26,588 bases of DNA from Pseudomonadota bacterium (GCA_023459095.1 JAEWVQ010000049.1:1-26588); one strand, 5' to 3'; numbered from the stretch's first letter, positions 14,237 to 21,899 are shown. The notes: generated by a model from the letters alone, not told the origin. Numbers and translations: made by a program.

Positions 14237-15049
14237 TCACTTGCCTCCGAACAGGCGCTTGATCAGACCCGGTTTTTCGTAGGAAACGAAGCGCAGCTCG
14301 CGCTCCTCGCCGAGAAAGCGCGCGACGACGTCGATATAGGCGTCGGCAACGTCGGTTCCCTTCAGATGGATCGCCGGCGTGCCCTGGTTGGAGGCGTGCA
14401 GCACCGACTCCGACTCCGGAATCACCCCGATCAGGGGCACGCGCAGCAACTCCTGCACGTCCTTGTATGACAGCATCTCGCCTTCGTCCACACGCTTCGG
14501 CGAGTAGCGGGTGATCAGCAGGTGCTCCTTGACCGGCTCGCCGCCTTCGCGGGCGCGCTTGGACTTCGACTGCAGGATGCCGAGGATGCGGTCCGAGTCG
14601 CGCACCGACGACACCTCCGGATTGGTGGTGACGATGGCCTCGTCGGCGAAGGTCAGCGCCATCACCGCGCCGCGCTCGATGCCGGCAGGCGAGTCGCACA
14701 CCACGTATTCGAAGCCCATGTGTTCGAGTTCGCGCAGCACGCGCTCGACGCCTTCCTCGGTGAGGGCGTCCTTGTCGCGGGTCTGCGAGGCCGGCAGGAT
14801 GAACAGGTTCTCGCAGTGCTTGTCCTTGATCAGCGCCTGATTGAGCTTGGCCTCGCCGTTGACCACATTGACCAGGTCGTACACCACACGCCGCTCGCAG
14901 CCCATGATGAGGTCGAGGTTGCGCAGGCCGACATCGAAGTCGATCACCGCGGTCTTGAAGCCGCGCAGTGCGAGCCCCGAGGAAAAGGCCGCGCTGGTGG
15001 TGGTCTTTCCGACGCCGCCCTTGCCGGACGTAATGACGATGACTCTCAC
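14237..15049 (-). CDS. minD: Septum site-determining protein MinD
   Basis: A 270-aa ParA/MinD-type ATPase. The deviant Walker A motif KGGVGKTT is at residues 10-17 right after MRVIVITSG; switch regions DFDVGLRNLDLIMG and VVCDSPAGIERGA are intact. The C-terminal membrane-targeting amphipathic helix (GLIKRLFGGK) is present. MinD binds the inner membrane in its ATP form, recruits MinC, and is released by MinE. The start is GTG at 15049 after GGGGAAAAC. It lies 29 bp after minC and is almost contiguous with minE. Confidence 0.97.
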   Translation of the reverse strand: MRVIVITSGKGGVGKTTTSAAFSSGLALRGFKTAVIDFDVGLRNLDLIMGCERRVVYDLVNVVNGEAKLNQALIKDKHCENLFILPASQTRDKDALTEEGVERVLRELEHMGFEYVVCDSPAGIERGAVMALTFADEAIVTTNPEVSSVRDSDRILGILQSKSKRAREGGEPVKEHLLITRYSPKRVDEGEMLSYKDVQELLRVPLIGVIPESESVLHASNQGTPAIHLKGTDVADAYIDVVARFLGEERELRFVSYEKPGLIKRLFGGK

Positions 15050-15078
15050 GTTTTCCCCTTCAATACTGTGTGGTTGCC

Positions 15079-15849
15079 TCAGTCGAGCGGCAACGGTTCG
15101 ATGCTGAGTGTCTGGTCCTGGCCGCTGCTCGTCATGCGCACCTGCGCCGCCTTGTTGCCGAGTTCGGCGGGCAGGCCATTGTCGAAGGTGCGATAGACCC
15201 CTGCAATGGAAACGAGTTCGGGGCCGAAATTGGTGGCGATGATGCGCGCCGCGATATTGCCTTGGGCGCCGGCAAGCGCGCGCCCACGCAGCGGGCCGAA
15301 GCAGTGGATGCTGCCGTCGGCGATGACTTCGGCGCCGTTGCTCATGCCGGCGAGCAGCACCAGATCGCCGCCGCGTGCGTAGACCTGCTGACCCGATCGC
15401 AATGGCCGGTCGACGAACAAAGTGCCGACGGTCTGCGGCGCAGGTGCGGCTGCCGGGGCAGCGCTCGGCGCGGGCGGCGGTTCGGAGGGCGGGAGCGTCT
15501 GCGCCGCCCCCGGAGTGATCGTCAGCTCGGCGCCATCGAGCACAGCCAAGCCCGCACGACGCGCGCCGTCGATCAGCGCGGGGTCGAGGTGGCGCACGCC
15601 GATCGGCTGCAACTGATAGCGCCGCAACAGGGACAGCAGTCCGGTCCAGTCCACGCGCGCAGGAATCTGCTCGAGCACGCTGAAGTCGAGCACCACCGCC
15701 TCGCCGCTGAAGAAATCGGGCATGCCGCCAAGCATCTTGTGCAGGGCATCGGCCAGGCCGACGGGCTCCGTTTCGCGCAGGATCGCGATGGTGGCGCCTA
15801 GCGCCGTGTTGCGGAATTCGATCGGACGGGCGGGCGCAGAGACGGACAT
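15079..15849 (-). CDS. minC: Septum site-determining protein MinC
   Basis: A 256-aa FtsZ inhibitor. The N-terminal domain (about 9-105) binds FtsZ, then comes an Ala/Pro-rich linker (about 118-142), and the C-terminal beta-helix domain (about 145-230) carries RSGQQVYARGGDLVLLAGMS, the NGAEVIADGSIHCFGPLRGR repeat and GNIAARIIATNFGPELVSIAG, which bind MinD. It inhibits septum formation at the poles. The ATG at 15849 is the first plausible start after the promoter at 15877-15905; there is no strong Shine-Dalgarno. Confidence 0.95.
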   Translation of the reverse strand: MSVSAPARPIEFRNTALGATIAILRETEPVGLADALHKMLGGMPDFFSGEAVVLDFSVLEQIPARVDWTGLLSLLRRYQLQPIGVRHLDPALIDGARRAGLAVLDGAELTITPGAAQTLPPSEPPPAPSAAPAAAPAPQTVGTLFVDRPLRSGQQVYARGGDLVLLAGMSNGAEVIADGSIHCFGPLRGRALAGAQGNIAARIIATNFGPELVSIAGVYRTFDNGLPAELGNKAAQVRMTSSGQDQTLSIEPLPLD

Positions 15850-15876
15850 GAGCAAGGCAGGCTGGACAATTGGGCG

Positions 15877-15905
15877 AGTGTACTGATGGCCCGGGATTCC
15901 AGCAA
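15877..15905 (-). promoter_or_regulatory. Sigma-70-type promoter of minCDE
   Basis: On the - strand, TTGCTG (complement of 15900-15905) and TACACT (complement of 15877-15882) are separated by exactly 17 nt. Transcription would start near 15870, giving a leader of about 20 nt before the minC ATG. Spacing and position are good; hexamers match consensus 4/6 each. Confidence 0.5.
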
Positions 15906-16102
15906 GGGCGCCCCGGACGTGCTGCGCAGCGGGCCCCACTGCGTTCAGCTCAGGCATGGAAAAAAGAGATGGGCGGAGGCGGCTTCCTGCTGCAGGTATG
16001 ATGCGCCTCCGCACATTCCAACGCGGGGTCTGCCGACAATGTTCAGCCCCCCTGAAATGGCGCCGCGCTGTACCCGCGCGCCGGTGCCTCAACGGAGAAC
16101 GA

Positions 16103-16300
16103 ATGGACCAAGCGCCTGCCAGCGGCCCGCAACCGAACTGCAATCGCTGTTCCGGGTACTTCATTACCCACGACCCGGCCTTTCCTTACGGTTGCCGTCA
16201 CATGGGCTTTCGCAGCCGCTGGCTGCCGAGCCACGAGGTGCGGGCTGCATCTGGCGCACCCTGCCTGCGCTTCGAGCCCAAGGAGCCGCCGCGCGGATGA
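16103..16300 (+). CDS. Small four-cysteine conserved protein of unknown function
   Basis: A 65-aa protein with NCNRCSGYFITHDPAFPYGC followed by RHMGFRSRWLPSHEVRAASG and PCLRFEPK. Four cysteines (13, 16, 31, 54) in a CxxC-x14-C-x22-C pattern look like a small zinc-ribbon or other metal site. The block YITxDPxxPyGCrxxGFkSRxxPsxeVxxaSGxxCLxFepK recurs, from memory, in short uncharacterised proteins of proteobacteria and other anaerobe groups, so this is probably a real gene. The ATG at 16103 has GGAG at 16094-16097. The frame is open further upstream to 15956, but the conserved part and ribosome site favour 16103. It is divergent from minCDE and convergent with the tRNA. Function unknown. Confidence 0.78.
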   Translation: MDQAPASGPQPNCNRCSGYFITHDPAFPYGCRHMGFRSRWLPSHEVRAASGAPCLRFEPKEPPRG

Positions 16301-16422
16301 CTGCGGGCGGCCTCAGCCGTCCGGGCAATGTCTGGTTCGCATGCGTGAGGCGGCTTGCTCGGTCCGCCCTCGGCAAGGAGGGCGCGCTGTTATACAGGTG
16401 CCTCGTTTGCGCACCACAGCGC
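16301..16422. other. Gap between the four-cysteine gene and the tRNA terminator
   Basis: 122 bp with no gene or strong signal that I can identify. Small GC-rich inverted repeats are present (for example GTCCGCCC...GGGCG types), but none is followed by a T-tract on the + strand. Confidence 0.3.
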
Positions 16423-16469
16423 AAAAAGCCCGGATTTCTCGCCGATTGTGCGGCGCTAAATCCGGGCTT
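16423..16469 (-). terminator. Intrinsic terminator of tRNA-Ser
   Basis: On the - strand the arms AAGCCCGGATTT / AAATCCGGGCTT (complement of 16458-16469 and 16426-16437) pair over 12 bp and are followed by a T5 tract (complement of 16423-16427). It lies 11 bp after the 3' end of the tRNA and is correctly oriented. Confidence 0.85.
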
Positions 16470-16479
16470 GCTGGTGTTC

Positions 16480-16570
16480 TGGCGGAGAGGGCGGGATTCG
16501 AACCCGCGTCAGGGTATTACCCTGAACACGCTTTCCAGGCGTGCGACTTAAACCGCTCATCCACCTCTCC
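16480..16570 (-). tRNA. tRNA-Ser (anticodon GGA)
   Basis: A 91-nt class II tRNA including an encoded CCA. Acceptor arms GGAGAGG (from 16570) and CCTCTCC pair fully and are followed by G-CCA ending at 16480. The anticodon loop CTGGAAA sits in a CACGC/GCGTG stem, giving anticodon GGA (complement of 16534-16536), decoding UCC/UCU. The long variable arm TCAGGGTAATACCCTGA is serine-specific, and the T-loop GGGTTCGAATCCC is standard. It has its own promoter and terminator. Confidence 0.97.
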
Positions 16571-16583
16571 GTGGAAGGCGCGC

Positions 16584-16612
16584 ATTGTAGCCACAAGAAA
16601 GGTAAAAGAAAA
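16584..16612 (-). promoter_or_regulatory. Promoter of tRNA-Ser
   Basis: On the - strand, TACAAT (complement of 16584-16589) is a strong -10, with TTTTCT (complement of 16607-16612) 17 nt upstream as a weak -35 and a T/C-rich AT stretch before that. The start would be near 16577, seven bases before the tRNA, with a GC-rich discriminator as in stringently controlled stable-RNA promoters. Confidence 0.5.
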
Positions 16613-16663
16613 GGTTTTTTGAATTGCTTGTGGATTGCGCCAACGCGGCTACCGCTCGCGATT

Positions 16664-19270
16664 TCAGGGGTGGAGGGCTGGTCTGGCGCGATAGCGCTCG
16701 GGATGCAGGCGCTCGAGTTCGGCGGCAGGCTGAGGGCGGCTGAACAAATAGCCTTGACCGGCGTCGCAGCCGGCGTGGCGGAGGAAGTTCGCATGCGCCT
16801 CGCTTTCCACGCCCTCGGCGATGGTAGCGAGGCCCAGACTGCGAGCGAGGGCGATCACGGCGTTGACGATGGCGGCATCGTTGGGGGAATGGCCGAGGTC
16901 GCGGACGAAGGACTGGTCGATCTTGAGGCGATCGATGGGCAGGCGCTTGAGGTAGGCGAGGCTCGAGTAGCCGGTGCCGAAATCGTCTACGGCGAGCTCA
17001 ATGCCGAGCGCCTTCAGTTCGCCGAGGGCGATGCCGGCCTGTTCGGGCGACTGCATCAGGGTCGATTCGGTGAGCTCGAGCTCGAGCCGGCGCGGGTCCA
17101 GTCCGGTGGCGCCAAGCGCGGCGCTGACGCGGGCGCTCAGCGCGCCGGGAGCGAGTTCGCGCACCGAGAGATTGACCGCGACGCGCGGCACCTGAAAACC
17201 GGCGCGATCCCAGGCCATCAGTTGCCGGCACGCTTCGCGCAGCACCCAGTCGTCGATCTCGCCGATGATGCCGACCTCTTCGGCCAAGGGAATGAAGCGC
17301 GCCGGCGGGATCGTGCCCAGCTCCGCGCTGTTCCAGCGCACCAGCGCTTCGACGCCGATCCAGTCGCCGCTGGCGAGGTCGAGCTGGGGCTGGAAATGCA
17401 GCTGCAGCTCGTTGCGGGCGATCGCCTGGCGCAGCGCGCTCTCGAGCACGAGCAACCCCTTCATGCGCTCGCTCTGACTCGGATCGAACAGCCGCCAGTG
17501 CTCGTTGCCCGCACGCTTGGCCGCGGTCATCGCGAGTTCGGCGTGCATCAGCAGGCGGTCGGCGTCGCTGCTGTCGTCGGGGAACACGCTGATGCCGACA
17601 CAGGCGGTGACGACCAGGCGATGCTCGGCGATCTCGATCGGCTGGGCGAGGGCGGCGAGCAGCTTCTCGGCGACGAGGGAGGCGTGGCGCGCGTCGGCGC
17701 CGGCCTCGAGGAGCACGGCGAATTCGTCGCCGCCGACGCGGGCGAGGGTGTCGTCGGCGCGCAGGCAGGCGGACAGGCGCTGCGCGGCGAGCAGCAAGAG
17801 GTTGTCGCCGGCGAGGTGGCCGAGGGTGTCGTTGATGTGCTTGAAGCGGTTGAGATCGAGGAACAGCAGCGCCACCGTGCGCCCTTCGAGTTCGGCGCGC
17901 TGCAGCGCATGGACGATGCGGTCGCGCAGCAGGCCGCGGCCGGGCAGGCCGGTGGCGGTGTCGTGGGTGGCGAGAAAACTCAGGCGCGCTTCCTGGTGGC
18001 GGGTCTGGGTGAGGTCGCTCCAGGTGCCGATGATGCTGCCTGCGCGCGCGCCGGAGGTGGCAATGTGTTGCATCTCTTCGCGCACGTGGCGGGTTTCGCC
18101 GTAGCCGTTGACCAGGCGGTATTCGTGGGCGACGTGGCCGTCGCTGAGCACCAGCGGCAGTGCGGCGCGCGCCGCGTCCTGATCTTCGGGCAGGATGTGG
18201 CGCATCCACCCGTCGGCCTCGACCACCTGCTCGGCGTCGAAACCGAAGATGCGCCGGACGTTGCCGCTGACCCAGTCGATGCGGTGGCGGCCGTCGTCTC
18301 CGGGGCGCAGCACGAACAACACCGCCGGGCTGGCGTCGATCAGGTGCTCGAGGCGCTCGTTGCTGCGGCGCAATTCCGCGGTGCGCTGCTGTACGCGCCA
18401 GCGCAGCAGTGCGGCGAGCGCGGCGAACAGACCGCCCACCAGAAGCGCGCCGACCACCGCCCAACGCATCCACGCGGGTGCCCCGGGTGCGCTACCGGGG
18501 GTCGCCAGCGCCCGGCGCAGCGCATCGAAGTACGGCGAGCCCGGATCGGCGCGCCACTCCCCCAGATGACGGTCGATGGCGGCAAGGAGGTCGGCGTGAT
18601 GGCCGCGCGCGGTGGCGAAGTAAAGACTGCTGGGCTGAAACACGATCGGCGTCTCCTGCAGGCCGAACTCGGGGTTGTGCCAGCCGGCGAAGAAGTTGTT
18701 CGCGACCACGGCATCGGCCCGACCGGCGGCGACCGCCTCGAAGCCCTCGCGCAGCGAATCGACCGCCACGCGCTGGTAGCGCAGGCCGTTGCCGGCGAGC
18801 AGGGCGGCGATGCCGTGTTCCTGCAGCGAGTCCCGCAGCGCGGCGATGCGCAGGCCGCCGAGGTCGTCGGTCGATGCCAGGGCGAGGCCGTTGCGGGTGA
18901 GGATCTGCGACCACGAGTGCGCGACCGCCAGGCGGTGAAAGTCGAAATGCTGGCTACGCATGCTGGAGAAGGCGACGTCGGGCATCAGGTCGAGCCGGTG
19001 CTCGGCGAGCGCGGCGAGGCACGCCGACCAGTCGCAGTCCTGATAGCGCACGGTCCAGCCTTCGCGCCGGGCGATGGCGTCGAGCACTTCGACGAACAGG
19101 CCGGCAGGATGGCCGTCGGCGCCGCGGTAGATCTTTGGGGCGTTGTCGTACAGTCCGACCCGTACCACACGGCCGCCGGCATGGTCGCCATCGCATGCCG
19201 CAAGACCCAGCCCGAGCGCCGCGATGGCGGCGAGGAGCGCGGGCAGGGTGCCGGGGCGCGACAACTTCAT
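16664..19270 (-). CDS. GGDEF-EAL protein with SBP_bac_3 periplasmic sensor and PAS domain
   Basis: An 868-aa cyclic-di-GMP enzyme. Layout: signal/lipobox LAAC with Cys26; a periplasmic solute-binding (SBP_bac_3) domain at about 33-260, opening VVRVGLYDNAPKIYRGADG; TM at about 268-290; PAS at about 300-425; GGDEF at about 430-595; EAL at about 610-855. The GGDEF motif is intact (RVGGDEF, 513-517), with an inhibitory I-site RADD at 504-507. The EAL domain keeps EAL (641-643), NLSVREL, LELTES, DDFGTGYSS (762-770) and AEGVE, so both synthesis and breakdown of c-di-GMP look possible. It probably senses an amino-acid-like or organic ligand in the periplasm. The ATG at 19270 has AGGAG six bases upstream. 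It is monocistronic and divergent from the DUF2237 gene. Confidence 0.93.
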   Translation of the reverse strand: MKLSRPGTLPALLAAIAALGLGLAACDGDHAGGRVVRVGLYDNAPKIYRGADGHPAGLFVEVLDAIARREGWTVRYQDCDWSACLAALAEHRLDLMPDVAFSSMRSQHFDFHRLAVAHSWSQILTRNGLALASTDDLGGLRIAALRDSLQEHGIAALLAGNGLRYQRVAVDSLREGFEAVAAGRADAVVANNFFAGWHNPEFGLQETPIVFQPSSLYFATARGHHADLLAAIDRHLGEWRADPGSPYFDALRRALATPGSAPGAPAWMRWAVVGALLVGGLFAALAALLRWRVQQRTAELRRSNERLEHLIDASPAVLFVLRPGDDGRHRIDWVSGNVRRIFGFDAEQVVEADGWMRHILPEDQDAARAALPLVLSDGHVAHEYRLVNGYGETRHVREEMQHIATSGARAGSIIGTWSDLTQTRHQEARLSFLATHDTATGLPGRGLLRDRIVHALQRAELEGRTVALLFLDLNRFKHINDTLGHLAGDNLLLLAAQRLSACLRADDTLARVGGDEFAVLLEAGADARHASLVAEKLLAALAQPIEIAEHRLVVTACVGISVFPDDSSDADRLLMHAELAMTAAKRAGNEHWRLFDPSQSERMKGLLVLESALRQAIARNELQLHFQPQLDLASGDWIGVEALVRWNSAELGTIPPARFIPLAEEVGIIGEIDDWVLREACRQLMAWDRAGFQVPRVAVNLSVRELAPGALSARVSAALGATGLDPRRLELELTESTLMQSPEQAGIALGELKALGIELAVDDFGTGYSSLAYLKRLPIDRLKIDQSFVRDLGHSPNDAAIVNAVIALARSLGLATIAEGVESEAHANFLRHAGCDAGQGYLFSRPQPAAELERLHPERYRARPALHP

Positions 19271-19319
19271 GCAGTCTCCTGACTGGCGAACGAGGGCGGC
19301 GAACACGGCGAAGCGCATC

Positions 19320-19425
19320 GCGCATCCGCAGGTCGAACTGCATATTGCCCGATCCGGGCGGCGCTGCGCCATGCGGATGCGCCCGCTGGTCCGTGGTTTC
19401 TCCATCATGTTTCGAAGCGGATGCG
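19320..19425. repeat. Three GCGGATGCG-type repeats in the divergent intergenic region
   Basis: GCGCATCCGCA (19320-19330) and TGCGGATGCGC (19372-19382) are a perfect 11-bp inverted repeat with a 41-nt spacer. A third copy of the GCGGATGCG core lies at 19417-19425, in direct orientation and 44 bp from the second. They occupy the 210-bp region between the GGDEF-EAL gene (-) and the DUF2237 gene (+) and may be regulator sites. Function is inferred. Confidence 0.45.
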
Positions 19426-19480
19426 GGCGCGCCCCGAAATAACTAGACTTTGGGTGTAGGCCCTCACCGGAAGAAACACC

Positions 19481-19867
19481 ATGCCCACCGCGCGCAATGT
19501 CCTCGGCGGCGAATTGCTCGCCTGCAGCTATGCTCCGCTCACCGGTTTCTTTCGTACCGGCTGCTGCGAGACCGGACCGCAGGACGCCGGTCGCCACGTA
19601 ATCTGCGTGCGCGTCACCGACAATTTTCTCGCCTACTCGAAGGAGGTCGGCAACGATCTGAGCACGCCGCGCCCGGAGTACCGCTTTGCCGGCCTCAAAC
19701 CCGGCGACCGCTGGTGTCTGTGCGCGCTGCGCTGGATGGAGGCGCTGGCGGTGGGAGTGGCGCCGCCGGTGGTGCTGGAGGCGACGCATGAGGCGGCGCT
19801 GCGCATCGTCGATCTCGAGACGCTGAAAATGCATGCCTACCGGGCGCGCACCGGATCGCAGGAATAG
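19481..19867 (+). CDS. DUF2237 family protein
   Basis: A 128-aa cytoplasmic protein of the widespread DUF2237 family, whose function is unknown. The family signature is complete: NVLGGELLACSYAPLTGFFR, TGCCETGPQDAGRHVICVRV, then LAYSKEVGNDLSTPRPEY and FAGLKPGDRWCLCALRWMEA. The paired cysteines (CC and CLC) and the Asp/Arg residues around them are invariant in the family and could bind a metal or form a catalytic site. The ATG at 19481 follows GGAAG with a 6-nt gap. It stands alone, divergent from the GGDEF-EAL gene; a hairpin with TTTT follows 42 bp after its stop. Confidence 0.9.
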   Translation: MPTARNVLGGELLACSYAPLTGFFRTGCCETGPQDAGRHVICVRVTDNFLAYSKEVGNDLSTPRPEYRFAGLKPGDRWCLCALRWMEALAVGVAPPVVLEATHEAALRIVDLETLKMHAYRARTGSQE

Positions 19868-19908
19868 CGACCTTCGGGCTATCCGGGCGGCAAGCCCCAA
19901 ATGGGTGC

Positions 19909-19933
19909 AAAACCCGCGCCACCGTGCGGTTTT
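19909..19933 (+). terminator. Possible terminator after the DUF2237 gene
   Basis: AAAACCCGC (19909-19917) pairs with GCGGTTTT (19926-19933) except for one bulged C, giving an 8-bp stem and an 8-nt loop, with a T4 at its 3' side. The T-run is inside the stem, so it is a weak intrinsic terminator, or it could be a regulatory hairpin. Copies of GGTGCA flank the arms directly. Confidence 0.4.
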
Positions 19934-19974
19934 GGTGCATCGCAGCGATACGAAAAAACGCATAGACACAAAAA

Positions 19975-20010
19975 TTTAGCCCTGATATGTTTAGGCCTGA
20001 ATAAAACATA
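19975..20010 (+). promoter_or_regulatory. Direct and inverted repeats upstream of the TRAP operon (putative operator)
   Basis: TTTAGCCCTGA (19975-19985) and TTTAGGCCTGA (19990-20000) are direct repeats differing at one base, 15 bp apart. Overlapping them, TATGTTT (19986-19992) and AAACATA (20004-20010) form a perfect inverted repeat with an 11-nt spacer that contains the palindrome AGGCCT. The segment is AT-rich and ends 15 bp before the dctQ-type ATG. It looks like a regulated promoter, but no dedicated regulator gene is adjacent. Confidence 0.5.
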
Positions 20011-20025
20011 ACGAGGGGCAGAATC

Positions 20026-20547
20026 ATGGCGGCACAGCAAGCGCCGGCGGACTTCCGGGCGCCGGGCAACAGGGTTTATCACGCCCTGATGGTGGGATGC
20101 GGCGTGTGCGCCGCGCTTCTGTTCGGCGCCATGGCGCTACTGGTCTGTATCGACGTGTTCATGCGCAACGTCGGCCTGGGCTCGATCACCTGGTCGGTCG
20201 AGGTCACCGAGTACATGATCATGGTCGCGACCTTCATTGCCGCGCCCTGGCTGCTCTACGTCGGCGACCACATCCGCATCGACATCCTCGTCAAGGCGGC
20301 CTCGCCGGTGGTCCGCTACCTGCTCGAAATCGCCACCGATGCGCTTGGCCTGGTGATCTGCGCGCTGCTCGCCTGGCAGTGCATCGCCGTCACCGCCGAC
20401 GCGGCGGAACAGGGCGGGGTGGTGTTCAAGGTTCTGGTGTTCCCCGAGTGGTGGCTGAACCTGCCGATGGCGTTCTCGTTCTCCGTGCTCACCGTCGAAT
20501 TCGCCCGCCGCCTGGTGCGCGCGCTGGCCGTCGCCAAGGGGAACTGA
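20026..20547 (+). CDS. TRAP transporter small membrane subunit (DctQ type)
   Basis: A 173-aa inner-membrane protein with four predicted helices (about 30-50, 65-85, 100-120, 140-160). It has the DctQ-like stretches LVCIDVFMRNVGLGSITWSV, EVTEYMIMVATFIAAPWLLY and GDHIRIDIL, where DHIRID is a family hallmark. With the large subunit it forms the secondary transporter, which is driven by a sodium gradient and needs an extracytoplasmic binding protein. An SD-like GAGGGG lies near 20012-20017. It leads the operon with one base between its stop and the next start, so co-translation is likely. Confidence 0.92.
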   Translation: MAAQQAPADFRAPGNRVYHALMVGCGVCAALLFGAMALLVCIDVFMRNVGLGSITWSVEVTEYMIMVATFIAAPWLLYVGDHIRIDILVKAASPVVRYLLEIATDALGLVICALLAWQCIAVTADAAEQGGVVFKVLVFPEWWLNLPMAFSFSVLTVEFARRLVRALAVAKGN

Positions 20548-20548
20548 C

Positions 20549-21865
20549 ATGGAGTGGCAAGCTGCACTGGCCCTGATGCTGGGCTGTCTGTTCGCGCTGA
20601 TGCTGGTCGGCGTACCGGTGGCGTTCGCCTTTCTCGGCGTCAATCTGCTCGGCGCGTGGATCTTTCTGGGCGGCGAGGCCGGCCTCGGCCAGCTCGTGCG
20701 CAACTCGGTGGGTTCGATCAGCAGCTTCTCGCTGACGCCGATTCCGCTCTTCGTGCTGATGGGCGAAGTGTTGTTCCACACCGGGCTGGCGTTCAAGGCG
20801 ATCGAAGCGATCGAGCGCCTGATCGCCAAGGTGCCGGGGCGCCTCTCCGTGGTGTCGGTGCTCGGCGGCACAACCTTCGCCACGCTGTCGGGGTCGACCA
20901 TCGCCAACACCGCGATGATGGGCGGCATCCTGCTGCCGCAGATGCTGCAGCGCGGCTACCACCCCACCCTGGCGATGGGGCCGATCATGGCGGTGGGCGG
21001 CATTGCCATGTTGATTCCGCCGTCGGCGCTGGCCGTGATGCTGGGCAGCCTGGCGGGAATCTCGATCGCCGAACTGCTGATCGGCGGCATCCTGCCGGGC
21101 TTGCTGATGGCGGTGTGCTTCCTCGGCTACGTGATCCTGCGCAGCCGCGCCAACCCCGACCATGCGCCGGCCGACGACAACGTCGTGGTCGCCCACGGCT
21201 GGGCGCGCTGGAAGCCCTTCGTGCGCGACGTGGTGCCGCTGTTCGCGATCTTCGTCGCGGTGGTCGGCAGCATGCTCGCGGGCTGGGCCTCGCCCACCGA
21301 GTCGGCGGCGATCGGTGCGGTGGCGGCGGTGATCGCGACCGCGGCCTACCGCGCGCTCACCTTGCGCGCGCTCTACAAGTCGCTGATGGAAACCGCGCGC
21401 GTGTCGATCATCATCCTGTTCGTGATGGTGGCCTCGACCACGTTCTCGCAACTGCTCAGCTTCTCCGGCGCGACCAGCGGCTTCCTCGGCGTCATGAACC
21501 AGTTCGAGCTGTCGCCACTGATGCTGGTGCTCGGCATGCTGGCGATCCTCCTCATCCTCGGCTGCGTCATCGACCAGATCAGCATGATGATGATCACGCT
21601 GCCCTTTTTCATGCCGCTGGCCCACGCCGCGGGCATCGACCCGGTGTGGCTGGGGGTGATGATGCTGATCGCGATGGAACTCGGCCTGCTCACGCCGCCG
21701 TTCGGCCTGCTGCTGATGGTGATGCAGAGCGTGGCCCCGCCGGGCATCCGCCTGCAGCAGATCTACGCCTCGGCAATGCCGTTCATTGCCATCGAAGTCG
21801 TCGTGCTCGGCCTGATCGTCGCCATTCCCTGGCTCGCCATCGGCCTGCCGCGGATGATGAATTGA
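20549..21865 (+). CDS. TRAP transporter large membrane subunit (DctM type)
   Basis: A 438-aa permease with about 12 helices and no signal cleavage. Characteristic DctM segments are present: TPIPLFVLMGEVLFHTGLAF, the SVLGGTTFATLSGSTIANTA re-entrant region, IPPSALAVMLGSLAGISIAE, GWASPTESAAIGA and GLLTPPFGLLLMV. These regions form the elevator transport core and sodium sites. Subunit lengths are normal, with no frameshift. The ligand is set mainly by the binding protein, so specificity comes from the flanking solute-binding genes and the dehydrogenase. It is followed by solute-binding protein 1 after 34 bp. Confidence 0.95.
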   Translation: MEWQAALALMLGCLFALMLVGVPVAFAFLGVNLLGAWIFLGGEAGLGQLVRNSVGSISSFSLTPIPLFVLMGEVLFHTGLAFKAIEAIERLIAKVPGRLSVVSVLGGTTFATLSGSTIANTAMMGGILLPQMLQRGYHPTLAMGPIMAVGGIAMLIPPSALAVMLGSLAGISIAELLIGGILPGLLMAVCFLGYVILRSRANPDHAPADDNVVVAHGWARWKPFVRDVVPLFAIFVAVVGSMLAGWASPTESAAIGAVAAVIATAAYRALTLRALYKSLMETARVSIIILFVMVASTTFSQLLSFSGATSGFLGVMNQFELSPLMLVLGMLAILLILGCVIDQISMMMITLPFFMPLAHAAGIDPVWLGVMMLIAMELGLLTPPFGLLLMVMQSVAPPGIRLQQIYASAMPFIAIEVVVLGLIVAIPWLAIGLPRMMN

Positions 21866-21899
21866 GCTTTCCGTACCCCCAACCCCACGGAGTGTGATC

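Noticed and set aside
15886..16551. 221-codon + strand frame running from the minC promoter into tRNA-Ser
   Set aside because: It overlaps the tRNA and terminator and disagrees in frame with the four-cysteine protein, which has a ribosome site and a family-like pattern.
16480..16570. tRNA-Ser as a possible integration site for a mobile element
   Set aside because: No integrase gene, no repeated tRNA 3' end and no shift in base composition was seen on either side within the window.
16541..19282. 913-codon open frame on the + strand across the GGDEF-EAL gene
   Set aside because: It is antisense to a gene with intact GGDEF and EAL motifs, its translation has no recognisable domain, and it runs through the tRNA promoter.
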